Below are positions 1-8,491 of a DNA stretch of 64,000 bases, piece by piece. The stretch is from Wandonia haliotis (GTDB lineage Bacteria; Bacteroidota; Bacteroidia; Flavobacteriales_D; Crocinitomicaceae): positions 558,001 through 622,000 of the forward strand of contig NZ_BAAAFH010000003.1 of the NCBI RefSeq assembly GCF_039523435.1. The letters run 5' to 3'. The notes beneath the pieces are model-generated. The model saw only the letters and a list, made by a program, of their open reading frames with translations. It was not told the origin of the DNA and searched no databases. Both the position numbers and the translations under genes were made by a program. Positions within the stretch are counted from its first letter, which is position 1. The number at the start of each line of letters is the position of its first letter.

Positions 1-366
1 GTCCGTTGAAAAGCGTTCGATATTCTCTGCGATATTCAGGTCGGCAAACCATGCACTGGCTTGTTGTACGGCACCGGTGTTGGATTTAACAGTTTCAGGC
101 AAGTCTTTTACCATCTGATCAATTTCCAGATAAAGAAAGAAACCAACACCGCAAATTAATGTAGTCAGACTCAAAACAGCCAGGAGAGAGGATAGCCAAA
201 CCGGAAACTTCCGTCGCTCAAGAAAGTTAACAACAGGTAGAAGTAACAGGGAAATAAAGACCGAAAAGATAAAAGGCATTACAATATTTCCTCCATAATA
301 GAGGAGGAGACAAATCATAAATGTTATGATGAGGTAATTAGCCCATTTTGAAGAAGCAGTATTCAT
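1..366 (-). CDS. AI-2E family transporter, N-terminal part (cut by window edge)
   Basis: The visible 122 residues run from an ATG at 366 off the left edge. Two hydrophobic stretches (about residues 10-35 and 48-75) are separated by a short basic loop containing LERRKFP, followed by a polar segment. This arrangement (TM, TM, basic loop, TM, then a long soluble loop) matches the start of AI-2E/PerM-type permeases, and it resembles the start of the complete family member at 5966-7003. Such proteins are inner-membrane exporters or permeases of poorly defined substrate. The start codon overlaps the stop of the upstream small gene (ATGA), so the two are translationally coupled in a minus-strand operon with the histidine kinase and the AsmA gene. 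The family call is an inference from the N-terminus only. Confidence 0.65.
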   Translation of the reverse strand, partial: MNTASSKWANYLIITFMICLLLYYGGNIVMPFIFSVFISLLLLPVVNFLERRKFPVWLSSLLAVLSLTTLICGVGFFLYLEIDQMVKDLPETVKSNTGAVQQASAWFADLNIAENIERFSTD

Positions 367-665
367 GATGATGTATTTTTAGTCCCAAGTGAAGCCCGGT
401 AACCAATAATTACCGGAAGTAGAAAGTTAATCAAAAAAATGAATAACCAACCAACAGGTCTTAGGCGTAAATCAACTAACCCTGTTCCGGAATAAGCCTC
501 AATATATTTTTCTTTATTGATGAGATATTGAAGACTCATCTTTTCATGAATCTCTTCTCCTGATGCCATAACTGCTACTCCATCATACAATTCGACCGGA
601 GCCAGAAAAGTAATTAATGCGATGATAATAAATGCTGCTATTCCTATTACAACAGGTCTGTTCAT
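363..665 (-). CDS. Small two-TM membrane protein of unknown function
   Basis: A 100-residue protein with one N-terminal hydrophobic helix (about residues 5-22) and one C-terminal helix (about 72-92), separated by a polar segment of about 50 residues. The family is not recognised. It begins 5 bases after the stop of the histidine kinase at 671 and its stop overlaps the ATG of the AI-2E-type gene, so it sits inside a tight four-gene operon. Tight coupling suggests a membrane role linked to the kinase or the permease, but the sequence gives no direct function. The predicted topology places the central loop on one side of the inner membrane. Confidence 0.7.
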   Translation of the reverse strand: MNRPVVIGIAAFIIIALITFLAPVELYDGVAVMASGEEIHEKMSLQYLINKEKYIEAYSGTGLVDLRLRPVGWLFIFLINFLLPVIIGYRASLGTKNTSS

Positions 666-670
666 ACGTT

Positions 671-2236
671 TTATTTTTTAGGTAAACTGATTCTAAAGGT
701 AGTTCCTTTTCCCGGTTCCGAACGAAGAACAAATACACTTCCTTTGTGGTAGGTATGTACAATCCGACGAACGAGGGATAAACCAAGCCCCCAACCGCGT
801 GTTTTGGTTGTAAAGCCGGGTTCGAAAATTGTCTTTTGCATATTTGCAGGAATACCTTTCCCTGTATCAGTAATGTCAATATAGACCTTCTTGGGACCTT
901 GCTCAAGGAGGACGGTGAGTTCTCCCTGTCCCTCCATAGCATCTACGGCATTTTTACATATATTTTCGATTACCCATTCCAACAACGGAGCGTTATGCGC
1001 CAGTATAATTTCATCTTCAGAATGCGTAAAGCGAAAAGTAACCTTTGAGGAAATCCGGGAACGCAGATAGTCAGTTACGTGAGATACTGTATCCACAATA
1101 TTCTGATCTGTCAACATAGCCCCAGAACCAATTTTCTGAAATCGATCTGCTATTATTGTCAGCCGGTCAATGTCTTTATTCATCTCATTCAAATCCTCTT
1201 TGGGGACTCCTTTTGCTTCCAGTAACTGAATCCAGGCCATCAGAGAAGAAAGAGGGGTTCCTAGCTGGTGTGCTGTTTCTTTAGCCATTCCTGCCCAAAC
1301 CTGATTCTGTTCGGCTTTACGAAAAGTACTGAAGACAAGATACCCGATGAGAATGAAAAGTCCGATACTTCCAAATTGCAAATAAGGATAAAAACGAAGT
1401 TGTTGTAGTTCTTCACTTTCATCAAAATAGACAACTCCGGTTTGATAATCCTGAAAACTAATTTCAAGAGAATCGTGCATTGCAGAGATTATCTTTTTTT
1501 CATCAGGAAGAAGTTTTCCTATCCGGGAGGTGAGAGAGTCAATATTTGTTTCAATGACTTCCCGGTTGTTTTTATTAATAAATACAACCGGAACAAGAGA
1601 TCGGTTGTCAATCAACTCGCGGTTAAAGGCATGAATCAGCGAATCTCTCTGGTTCTCAAGATGACCTAATTTTCTGGAATCAAAATAGTAAAAACGCTGA
1701 TTGATATTGCGGTACACTTCTACTTCAATAGGTTCATGCGAGTCTTGCCACGATTCACTTAGTGTCACTAATGAATCATTGAATTTTTTATCGATAGCCT
1801 TTTTGTCAGATTCAGGATATAATTCACGCAGTTTATCTTTATCAAACCCAAGGTTAATATGACTAAGTACTTTGTTGTTCCTGTCCATCAATATGACTGG
1901 AATATCATCATTTGCCTGGATAATTTCAAGCAGGAATGTGTAATCCATGTTCATATTGAAGTCCTGAGAAGGTTTGGCGAGTTCGCGGGTTGCTTTTGCC
2001 CATAATTGAACCTTCTGTCGTTCTTTTTCCCTAAGTTCATCAAACGTACGGTTTGTCAGGTTAACGAGGTCAGCTTTTTTCCGGATTGCATCGGCCCAGT
2101 GTGTAATCCGTTCCTTTTCCCGCTCGCGAACTTTAGTAACGATCTGGTTGGAGAAGAACAGGGATGCAGCAACCAGTAATATAGCAACCAGTAGTAATGC
2201 TATTTTCCATTTTTGTTTGTTGGAGTATAGATTCAT
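671..2236 (-). CDS. Membrane sensor histidine kinase
   Basis: A 521-residue kinase. It has an N-terminal TM helix (about residues 12-30), a sensor region of about 250 residues with a coiled-coil-like start, a second TM helix (about 290-310), a HisKA-type H-box (KETAHQLGTPLSS, phospho-acceptor His323), and an HATPase_c domain. The HATPase shows an N-box (ENICKNAVDAM), a G1 box (DTGKGIP), an F-box region (IFEPGFTTK) and a G2 box (GWGLGLSLV). It autophosphorylates on His and would pass phosphate to a response regulator, but no response regulator lies beside it, so it is an orphan in this window. The ATG overlaps the stop of the AsmA gene by one base (TAATG). The signal sensed cannot be read from the sequence. 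Confidence 0.93.
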   Translation of the reverse strand: MNLYSNKQKWKIALLLVAILLVAASLFFSNQIVTKVREREKERITHWADAIRKKADLVNLTNRTFDELREKERQKVQLWAKATRELAKPSQDFNMNMDYTFLLEIIQANDDIPVILMDRNNKVLSHINLGFDKDKLRELYPESDKKAIDKKFNDSLVTLSESWQDSHEPIEVEVYRNINQRFYYFDSRKLGHLENQRDSLIHAFNRELIDNRSLVPVVFINKNNREVIETNIDSLTSRIGKLLPDEKKIISAMHDSLEISFQDYQTGVVYFDESEELQQLRFYPYLQFGSIGLFILIGYLVFSTFRKAEQNQVWAGMAKETAHQLGTPLSSLMAWIQLLEAKGVPKEDLNEMNKDIDRLTIIADRFQKIGSGAMLTDQNIVDTVSHVTDYLRSRISSKVTFRFTHSEDEIILAHNAPLLEWVIENICKNAVDAMEGQGELTVLLEQGPKKVYIDITDTGKGIPANMQKTIFEPGFTTKTRGWGLGLSLVRRIVHTYHKGSVFVLRSEPGKGTTFRISLPKK

Positions 2237-4911
2237 TATTCGATACTAAATTCAGTTTCCTTTTCTTTTTGGTTTTCTTCACGCATTTTTTCGAGATCCA
2301 TTCCGAAAAGTTTTTTCATTTTCTTTTTTTCTTTCGGGAGTTCCTCCGGATTGCTTTCTTCTTCGTTCGTAAAGATTACCTCTAGCCTTTCCTGAGGCTT
2401 TTCTTTCACGGTAAACTCACCAATAGTTGTGTCCTTACCAAAAAGTCCCATTTCGGTTTTGAACATACTTTTTATCGTCTCTTTCTCTTTTTCCCGCTGT
2501 TCTTGTCGGTGTTCTTTATTGGCTTCCGCATCCCAACCAAAATTGAGATTACTTGTACTTCCGTATACATGCAGAAAAATGCGTTTACCGGTGCCATCAT
2601 CAATAACATCCCCAAATTCGGATGATTTTTTATTGAACTTCAGATCGCGTAGTCTGAAATCGAAGCGATAATCCAAATCATTATCAAATGTATGCCATCC
2701 TGAGAAATCAATATCCAACGCATTTGATCGAATAGCCATTTCCGGAATATTGATTTTTCCTTCCCGGATGGAAAGTTTGTTCTCAAGTGTTGAAAAAGTA
2801 AGATTCAGTAATTTGGCTTCCAGTGCATCAATATTTTTGCCCAGAACTGTTTTTACCAGATTACTTTCCCGCATACTGGCAGTGATCGACCGGAAAGTCT
2901 CAACATTCCTTAAGGCCCCGTTCTTTATAGTAAAATCGGCTGTAGCTTCCAATTTTTCTTTTTGTAATCCTTTTTGAAGGTTGAAAGGAAGTTTAAAATG
3001 AAGAGATACATCAGCTATTCCTGAAATCTTATCTGAGGTGATAAGTTTCTGTTCAAAGTTATCCCACTCGCTGAATAACTCCCTGAATCCAATTCCGGAG
3101 GCGCTTAAATCTCCAGAAACCTCAATTTGAGAGGGTTTGGCTTCACGTATTTCCAACGAGCCATTGGTAGTAGAACCTGCATGTTGGAATCGTATTGCAG
3201 ATGCTGAATATGTTCGGTTGTTGATATAAAAACGGGATGAAATATCTTCGAATAAGTGCTTGTCCAGATAGAATTTTTGAATACTCAGGATAACCTTTCC
3301 GTTCAGGTTTTTAGGAAGTAAATAGGCTCCTGGATTACTGACTGTTTCCTGTTGTGGATTTTTATTGGAATAAAAGTCAGCCGAATACAGTTCACGTACA
3401 TCTACTACAGCATCAACGGAGAGGTTTGCCTTTTCTGAGAAATAGGCAACAATATTTCGGATCGAACCGGATAATTCAATGCGTGATTTACCGGTTCTGA
3501 TTGTAATTCCGGATAGTATTGCATTATCACCTGAAGTACTGACCTTCCCGGATAGTTCACTGATTTCCGGTAAATCCTCTCTGATCTTCATTCGGATTCC
3601 GGAAAAGTCAAAATCCCCTCTTGAACTGTAGAGGGTAATATTGCCTAGATCTCTTTTCGGATCATTCATTTTTAAATGAATCTGACCATCTGCAACAACT
3701 TTTCCACTGATATGATCAATACCTGAGATTGGAAAAAAGTGGAATAACGTTGCCAGATCAACGGTTCCGTTCATACTGGTTTTGATTGTCGGGGCACTAA
3801 AATTTTCGACAAGAAGCGTTCCGTCAAAAGAGCTGTTTAATGTTACGAAGTGTAGTTCACTAAGTGAGAGAACTTCATTTTTTCCATAGTTATTAGAAAA
3901 TTCGCCTGTTAGTTTCACTTGTTTTAGAGCGACTTTACCGGAAGGATCTTTCAGACTTCCATTGGTAATCGTGAATCGTGCCTCTGTGAGAGGAGGTTGT
4001 TCCAAAGCGATAGGACCATGGATGCCAAGAGTGAAGTTTACATTTCCGCTGCCCTGGTATTTCTTTATAGCGTCAATACCCGACTGGTTGAAGTTTTCAG
4101 CGAAATCGGTTAGAGAAATGTTATGTCCGGAGAGTAAAAAATCAATGGAATCGCGGGCGATTTCTCCGGATACATGAAACGGAAGATTTTCGATAGCTAC
4201 AGAACTCTTTTCTAACCGAAAGACTTTATTCATTTTATCGATAGAAAGAACGACATCAAAACGGGCATTTTTATTTGTAATGAGAGCAACGGATTTACTT
4301 TTGATCCGACGAACAAACAGATCTCCTGCTGTACGCATATCGAAGGATTTCTCACTGAACTCACCGAAGAAGTTTAAATGTTGTGCATGAGCCTGATAAT
4401 GTTGCTGAGTGATGTAATTATCATACGTGAAATCCAGATTTTGAATATTGACTTTATCCAGAACAAACCGGAAAGCCTCCCCGGTTGAGGTAGAATCTGA
4501 CCGGATAATGTCATAATTCACTTTTCCCTCTTTGTTGACTCGTAAGCCCAGTCGGGCGTTATCAATATCGATAGATTTCACAGTGTAATCTCCCTTCCAG
4601 AAATCAGAAGTATTCAGTTTCAAAAATACTCTTTCGGCATAAATCATGGTGTCGGGGACAGTCCCTTCCACAATCATCTCGTCCTTAATAAGCACTTTGT
4701 CAAATTGAATGGAGATATTCGGGAACGTTTTCCAAAATGCAATATCTATGTCATAGACATAGACCTTGGTAGTAAGATAACTGTCCAGTTGAGAGAGTGC
4801 GTAATTCTGAATGTCTTTCCTGAAAATCAGTAGTAACAGGGTGATCAGCAGAGCTAACCCTGCAATTCCTGCTATTAACCACCTGATCCATTTCAGCACT
4901 TTTCTCCACAT
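2236..4911 (-). CDS. AsmA family protein
   Basis: An 891-residue protein with one N-terminal TM anchor (about residues 12-32) followed by a long beta-rich periplasmic region typical of AsmA-like proteins: repeated short strands, AsmA-like N-terminal spacing after the anchor, and a C-terminal region with repeated I-x-G-x-I/L patterns. The last 90 residues are rich in Lys and Glu (EKEKE-type stretches) and look disordered. The family is the bacterial counterpart of bridge-like lipid transfer proteins and is linked to outer-membrane lipid homeostasis; that role is from family knowledge. The gene opens the operon AsmA - kinase - small membrane protein - AI-2E permease. The start is the only ATG at the head of the hydrophobic segment. 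Confidence 0.85.
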   Translation of the reverse strand: MWRKVLKWIRWLIAGIAGLALLITLLLLIFRKDIQNYALSQLDSYLTTKVYVYDIDIAFWKTFPNISIQFDKVLIKDEMIVEGTVPDTMIYAERVFLKLNTSDFWKGDYTVKSIDIDNARLGLRVNKEGKVNYDIIRSDSTSTGEAFRFVLDKVNIQNLDFTYDNYITQQHYQAHAQHLNFFGEFSEKSFDMRTAGDLFVRRIKSKSVALITNKNARFDVVLSIDKMNKVFRLEKSSVAIENLPFHVSGEIARDSIDFLLSGHNISLTDFAENFNQSGIDAIKKYQGSGNVNFTLGIHGPIALEQPPLTEARFTITNGSLKDPSGKVALKQVKLTGEFSNNYGKNEVLSLSELHFVTLNSSFDGTLLVENFSAPTIKTSMNGTVDLATLFHFFPISGIDHISGKVVADGQIHLKMNDPKRDLGNITLYSSRGDFDFSGIRMKIREDLPEISELSGKVSTSGDNAILSGITIRTGKSRIELSGSIRNIVAYFSEKANLSVDAVVDVRELYSADFYSNKNPQQETVSNPGAYLLPKNLNGKVILSIQKFYLDKHLFEDISSRFYINNRTYSASAIRFQHAGSTTNGSLEIREAKPSQIEVSGDLSASGIGFRELFSEWDNFEQKLITSDKISGIADVSLHFKLPFNLQKGLQKEKLEATADFTIKNGALRNVETFRSITASMRESNLVKTVLGKNIDALEAKLLNLTFSTLENKLSIREGKINIPEMAIRSNALDIDFSGWHTFDNDLDYRFDFRLRDLKFNKKSSEFGDVIDDGTGKRIFLHVYGSTSNLNFGWDAEANKEHRQEQREKEKETIKSMFKTEMGLFGKDTTIGEFTVKEKPQERLEVIFTNEEESNPEELPKEKKKMKKLFGMDLEKMREENQKEKETEFSIE

Positions 4912-4953
4912 AGTAACGTGAATATACGTTATACCTTTACGTTACTAACGTTA
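4912..4953 (-). promoter_or_regulatory. Cluster of ACGTTA repeats upstream of the AsmA gene
   Basis: Immediately upstream of the AsmA start, the motif ACGTTA or its complement TAACGT occurs four times in about 40 bases. One pair forms an inverted repeat: AGTAACGT at 4912-4919 and ACGTTACT at 4939-4946. It could be a 5'-leader hairpin or a regulator binding site. No TAnnTTTG motif is seen here. Confidence 0.35.
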
Positions 4954-4985
4954 AAAGGAGTGAATTTATTCACTTTTACCCTTTG

Positions 4986-5002
4986 AAAAGCCCGATGTGG
5001 GC
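4986..5002 (-). terminator. Weak terminator after the pseudouridine synthase gene
   Basis: Read on the minus strand, GCCC and GGGC flank a 5-base loop and are followed by TTTT, 27 bases after the stop of the gene at 5029. The stem is only 4 bp, so confidence is modest. A second dyad (AGTGAAT, 2-base loop, ATTCACT) lies a little further on. Confidence 0.4.
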
Positions 5003-5028
5003 ACTTATCAGGATGTAATTACGGAAAC

Positions 5029-5913
5029 TTACCCCATTCGTAGGAAAGCAATTTCTTTTTCGGTAAGATGACGGAAGTGACCTCTTGGAAGATCCTTTTT
5101 GGTAAGTCCGGCAAACATGACGCGATCCAGTTTAATAATTTTATATCCTAATCGTTCAAATATTTTGCGGATTACTTGGCTTTTTTCTGATGCAATTTCA
5201 ATTCCAGCCTCCCTGTTATCTCTTCCGGGAACATACTCAGCCTTTCGTACTTTTAATGAGATATGCTCGTCCATTTGTACACCTTTTGTCAGTTTGGCAA
5301 GATCTTCCGGTTTGATAGGATGATCTGTTTCTACATGAAAAAGGCTGATGGCTGTTCGTGATGGATGTAATAGTTTTTTTGTCAAATCTCCGTCATTGGT
5401 AAACAACATGAGACCTGTTGTATCGCGATCCAGTCGCCCTACAGGATAAACACGTTCTTTGCAAGCACGCGCAATTAGTGACATAACCGTCTTTCTTCCC
5501 CATGGATCGTTTGTTGTTGTGATAAAATCCTTAGGCTTATTGAGAAGTACATATCTCTTTTTCTCAGAGTTAATTGTCTCTCCGTCATATTGAACGACAT
5601 CAGTAGGTTTGATCTTCATACCCATTTCAGTGACAACTTTACCATTTACGGTAACGACACCTGTTTGGATCAATACGTCTGCTTCTCTTCGCGAACAGAT
5701 TCCCGCGTTTGACAAGAATTTATTCAGACGAACTTCATCTGTATTCATGTTGGGGAGCGGATCTCCTACCTTTGATTTTGACCGTTTGGGGAAGGACTTG
5801 AATTCTTTTTCGGACTGTGTTTTTTTCTGGGTTCCGAATTTACCTTTCGCATTTGTTTTTGTGTTGCGATTTTGGTTACTGCGTCCTCTCGACGGATTTT
5901 TCTTAGAATTCAT
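5029..5913 (-). CDS. rluB: RluB-type 23S rRNA pseudouridine synthase
   Basis: 294 residues from the ATG at 5913; a TTG nine bases further upstream is a weaker start. The first 60 residues are Lys/Arg/Asn-rich and probably disordered. An S4 RNA-binding domain follows (RLNKFLSNAGICSRREAD), then the RsuA/RluB/E/F catalytic domain. The latter has the motif GRLDRDTTGLML, in which the Asp between Arg and Arg is the catalytic residue that isomerises uridine. The family modifies the large-subunit rRNA near helix 89-93 (RluB) or related sites, so the exact target is inferred. A TAnnTTTG-type promoter (TACCTTTG, minus strand, 5937-5930) lies 16 bases before the ATG and supports this start. Confidence 0.9.
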   Translation of the reverse strand: MNSKKNPSRGRSNQNRNTKTNAKGKFGTQKKTQSEKEFKSFPKRSKSKVGDPLPNMNTDEVRLNKFLSNAGICSRREADVLIQTGVVTVNGKVVTEMGMKIKPTDVVQYDGETINSEKKRYVLLNKPKDFITTTNDPWGRKTVMSLIARACKERVYPVGRLDRDTTGLMLFTNDGDLTKKLLHPSRTAISLFHVETDHPIKPEDLAKLTKGVQMDEHISLKVRKAEYVPGRDNREAGIEIASEKSQVIRKIFERLGYKIIKLDRVMFAGLTKKDLPRGHFRHLTEKEIAFLRMG

Positions 5914-5929
5914 ACTTTGCAATTTGGAG

Positions 5930-5937
5930 CAAAGGTA
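5930..5937 (-). promoter_or_regulatory. TAnnTTTG promoter element for rluB
   Basis: TACCTTTG on the minus strand ends 16 bases before the rluB ATG. It fits the Bacteroidota -7 consensus TAnnTTTG. A -33 TTG was not convincingly seen. Confidence 0.55.
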
Positions 5938-5965
5938 CGACCTAAATTTGTATTGTGACGTATAT

Positions 5966-7003
5966 CTAGCTCATTATATTGGCTATGATCCTTGTTTTCG
6001 GGAACTGTTCCAGTATCGTTTTGATGAGAACTGTCAGTGGAATAGAAAGAATCATACCCGGAATGCCCCACAGGAAGCCCCAGAACATAAGGACAATAAG
6101 AACGGTTATCGTATTGATCGAAAATGTTTTTCCCATAAAAATAGGTTCAAGAATACTTCCGAATAATACCTGAACACCAGTTATGGTCAATGCAAACACA
6201 AGCAAGGTTCCGGAGGGCTCCATCTCAGCTAATGCAAACAGGGTAAGTAATACAGTCGATATTATCGAACCGATCATCTGCACAAAGTTGATGGCAAAAG
6301 TGAAAACTCCCCAGAAAAGCGGGAAGGAAACATCAAAATAAATACAGGCAAGGGAGAACCCGATACCGGTTAACAGACTAAGAATGAACTTTACTTTGAT
6401 GAACTTCACCATACTTTTTTCAATCAGGCGATAAGTTCTGATAGAAGGAAAGCTTTGTTGATTAAAGATGGTTCTTTCCATGATTTGTTGTACATTCATA
6501 GATCCTGAAATCAATAGAACAAGGAAGAATAGAGTCATTAAGAGCATGGTTACTGTACTTCCCATGGAGCTGATTGTCTCGCCCGAACTACTGAAAATAG
6601 CATTAGTAACTCCTTCACTTTGCATGAGATCTGAGAAAGTTGCCATTCCCTGAAGGGATTCAACACCGAGTGTATTGAGAACCATGGTGAAGAGTGTGTC
6701 CAGTTTTGTTGTGAGCTTCTCCCAAAAACCGGAGTCTGCACTTAAGATTTCCTGAGCAGATAAACGAACCAGTAAGAATGCTGTAGAAACTCCCACTACC
6801 ATCAATACCACAGAAGTAATAACAGCAATAATCTTGGGAACTTTTCGCTTGTCCATCCAACGCATCAGTGGCATAAAGAGTAACGCAAGAAGTATTGCTC
6901 CCATAAGTGGAATGAAAATAAATTTCAGAATATGAAGCACGTAAAATACCAACGGAATTACCAGGATCAGTAAAATTCTCTTTATTGTTTTGAGTTCGTT
7001 CAT
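5966..7003 (-). CDS. AI-2E family transporter
   Basis: 345 residues from the ATG at 7003 (MNELKTIKR); the frame stays open to a TTG at 7066, which is not favoured. There are two close N-terminal TM helices (about residues 10-50), the basic turn MDKRKVP, a third TM helix, a soluble loop of about 80 residues, and then a cluster of hydrophobic helices to the C-terminus containing the family-type stretch IPGMILSIPL. AI-2E/PerM proteins are integral inner-membrane permeases; the signal AI-2 is only one proposed substrate and none can be assigned here. It is the second family member in the window, next to the partial gene at 1-366. It is transcribed between yraN and rluB. Confidence 0.88.
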   Translation of the reverse strand: MNELKTIKRILLILVIPLVFYVLHILKFIFIPLMGAILLALLFMPLMRWMDKRKVPKIIAVITSVVLMVVGVSTAFLLVRLSAQEILSADSGFWEKLTTKLDTLFTMVLNTLGVESLQGMATFSDLMQSEGVTNAIFSSSGETISSMGSTVTMLLMTLFFLVLLISGSMNVQQIMERTIFNQQSFPSIRTYRLIEKSMVKFIKVKFILSLLTGIGFSLACIYFDVSFPLFWGVFTFAINFVQMIGSIISTVLLTLFALAEMEPSGTLLVFALTITGVQVLFGSILEPIFMGKTFSINTITVLIVLMFWGFLWGIPGMILSIPLTVLIKTILEQFPKTRIIANIMS

Positions 7004-7100
7004 ACAAATATCAAAATAGAAATCTCCCGGAGCGGGGCTGTAAAGATAGGAATTACTTTTTCGCAATGTTTCTGATGGTCTTGATTTTTCTCAAAAACTA

Positions 7101-7460
7101 TCAGGAAGGATAAAAGGCATTGTCGATATGGCTTATTTCAGTTCTATATTGATTATGAACGATTGAAACAATATCAAATCGGGCATTGAGGTCTGATTCT
7201 GTTGACAAAATATAGTGTTCGGCAGTTTTGATCAGAAGCTTTTGTTTCCGTTTTGTAACAGCTTGAAAGGGTTCGCCGATTTCGGAGGTTTGCCGTGTTT
7301 TCACTTCGATGAAAACAAGTGTGTCAGCATCTTCCATAATCAAATCAACTTCTCCTTTTCCGAACCGGTAGTTTCTTGTTTTCAGTTTATAGCCTTTGGT
7401 GAGCAGGGTCTTAAGAGCGAGATCTTCGCCCAGTTTTCCCAGGTCATTGTGATCAGCCAT
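7101..7460 (-). CDS. yraN: YraN family (UPF0102) endonuclease-fold protein
   Basis: 119 residues, the usual length for UPF0102. The N-terminal GEDLALKTLLTKGYK and the central GEVDLIM...LVFIEVKTR segment give the restriction-endonuclease-like fold signature: Asp of EVD, then Glu and Lys of EVK. The family is thought to act on nucleic acid, possibly Holliday junctions, but its biological role is not settled. The ATG at 7460 is the only start before the conserved N-terminus. It lies upstream of the AI-2E gene with a 97-base gap, so co-transcription is possible but not shown. Confidence 0.9.
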   Translation of the reverse strand: MADHNDLGKLGEDLALKTLLTKGYKLKTRNYRFGKGEVDLIMEDADTLVFIEVKTRQTSEIGEPFQAVTKRKQKLLIKTAEHYILSTESDLNARFDIVSIVHNQYRTEISHIDNAFYPS

Positions 7461-7604
7461 GGTGTCTTTAGGTTGTGGTTAGTAACGTAAAAATACAAAT
7501 TTTTAAATCAATTCAGATCTGAAACAGGATACGAGGAAGTCTGAATTGTAACAAGATTGACTTTTGTTCTTATTGGTTATAAAGGTTTTTAAAAAGAAAA
7601 AATC

Positions 7605-7612
7605 TACTTTTG
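7605..7612 (+). promoter_or_regulatory. TAnnTTTG promoter element immediately before the start codon
   Basis: TACTTTTG matches the Bacteroidota -7 consensus. Its last base is 6 bases before the ATG at 7619, so transcription would begin at or next to the start codon, implying a leaderless or nearly leaderless mRNA. Confidence 0.5.
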
Positions 7613-7618
7613 TCTGTG

Positions 7619-8485
7619 ATGAAGAAGGTACTGCTAATTTCGATTTTACTTATCGTTACTGTTCCGGTGATGGGGCAGAGAAAAAAAAGTAAGCCCAAAA
7701 ATTCGTATGCGCGTGGAACACTGAATTTTTACTGGGGATATAACCGTGAGGCATATACAAGGAGTGATCTTCAACTTATTGGTAGCGGGTATGATTTTAC
7801 AATAAATAAAATTCAGGCAAATGACCGCCCGGAGCCTTTTTCCTCGACCTATATCAATCCGAAGAAAATAACAGTTCCGCAGTTTAATATCCGGATCGGA
7901 TATAACTTCTGGAACAACTGGAACCTTTCGTTGGGATATGATCACATGAAGTACATACTGAGTAATGGGCAGCAAACTTCAATTAATGGGTACATTGCTC
8001 CCGGAATAGATGATTTGTGGGAAGGGGAGATGAACGGGCAACCAGTCACGATAAATGATAAACACTTTCACTATGAAAATTCGGACGGACTGAATTACAT
8101 TCGATTGCAACTTTCCCGTGTAGATCAGTGGTACAGAACCCGGAGAAACGGATGGTTTGCGTTTAATACACTTATGGGAGTCTCTGCCGGAATGATTCTT
8201 TCGTATAATGACTTAAATTTTGGAGGAGAGTTTACACGACGAACAATAAGTGCGAGTGGTTATGGGGTTTCCGGGCATATCGGGTTGCGTTTCGAATTTT
8301 GGCGCCATCTGTTTCTGCAAACTAATTTAGCAGGAGGATTTCTACACCAAACCCGTGTCAGAACCCGACCGGGAGGAACAGATCATGCGAAACAAAAGTT
8401 TGGATATATAGCTTCCGAAACGGCTATCGGAGTATTGTTCTACATTCGACCAACGAACGACTGTAATAGTTGTCCGCATTGGTAG
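7619..8485 (+). CDS. Probable outer-membrane beta-barrel protein
   Basis: 288 residues from the ATG at 7619 (the frame opens at a TTG at 7610). A signal peptide (MKKVLLISILLIVTVPVMGQ) with cleavage after Gln-type residues typical of Bacteroidota precedes a mature protein rich in aromatic, alternating beta-strand segments (for example LNFYWGYNREAY, FNIRIGYNFW, NWNLSLGYDHMKY). The C-terminal part has further strands ending in IGVLFYI. It looks like a 10-12 strand barrel in the outer membrane. No specific family or ligand is recognised; a short Cys-containing tail (NDCNSCPHW) ends the protein. It stands alone, divergent from yraN. Confidence 0.75.
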   Translation: MKKVLLISILLIVTVPVMGQRKKSKPKNSYARGTLNFYWGYNREAYTRSDLQLIGSGYDFTINKIQANDRPEPFSSTYINPKKITVPQFNIRIGYNFWNNWNLSLGYDHMKYILSNGQQTSINGYIAPGIDDLWEGEMNGQPVTINDKHFHYENSDGLNYIRLQLSRVDQWYRTRRNGWFAFNTLMGVSAGMILSYNDLNFGGEFTRRTISASGYGVSGHIGLRFEFWRHLFLQTNLAGGFLHQTRVRTRPGGTDHAKQKFGYIASETAIGVLFYIRPTNDCNSCPHW

Positions 8486-8491
8486 AAGGAA

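Noticed and set aside
5609..6166. Open frame of 185 residues on the plus strand
   Set aside because: It overlaps two well-supported minus-strand genes (rluB and the AI-2E permease) and shows no coherent domain; a shadow frame.
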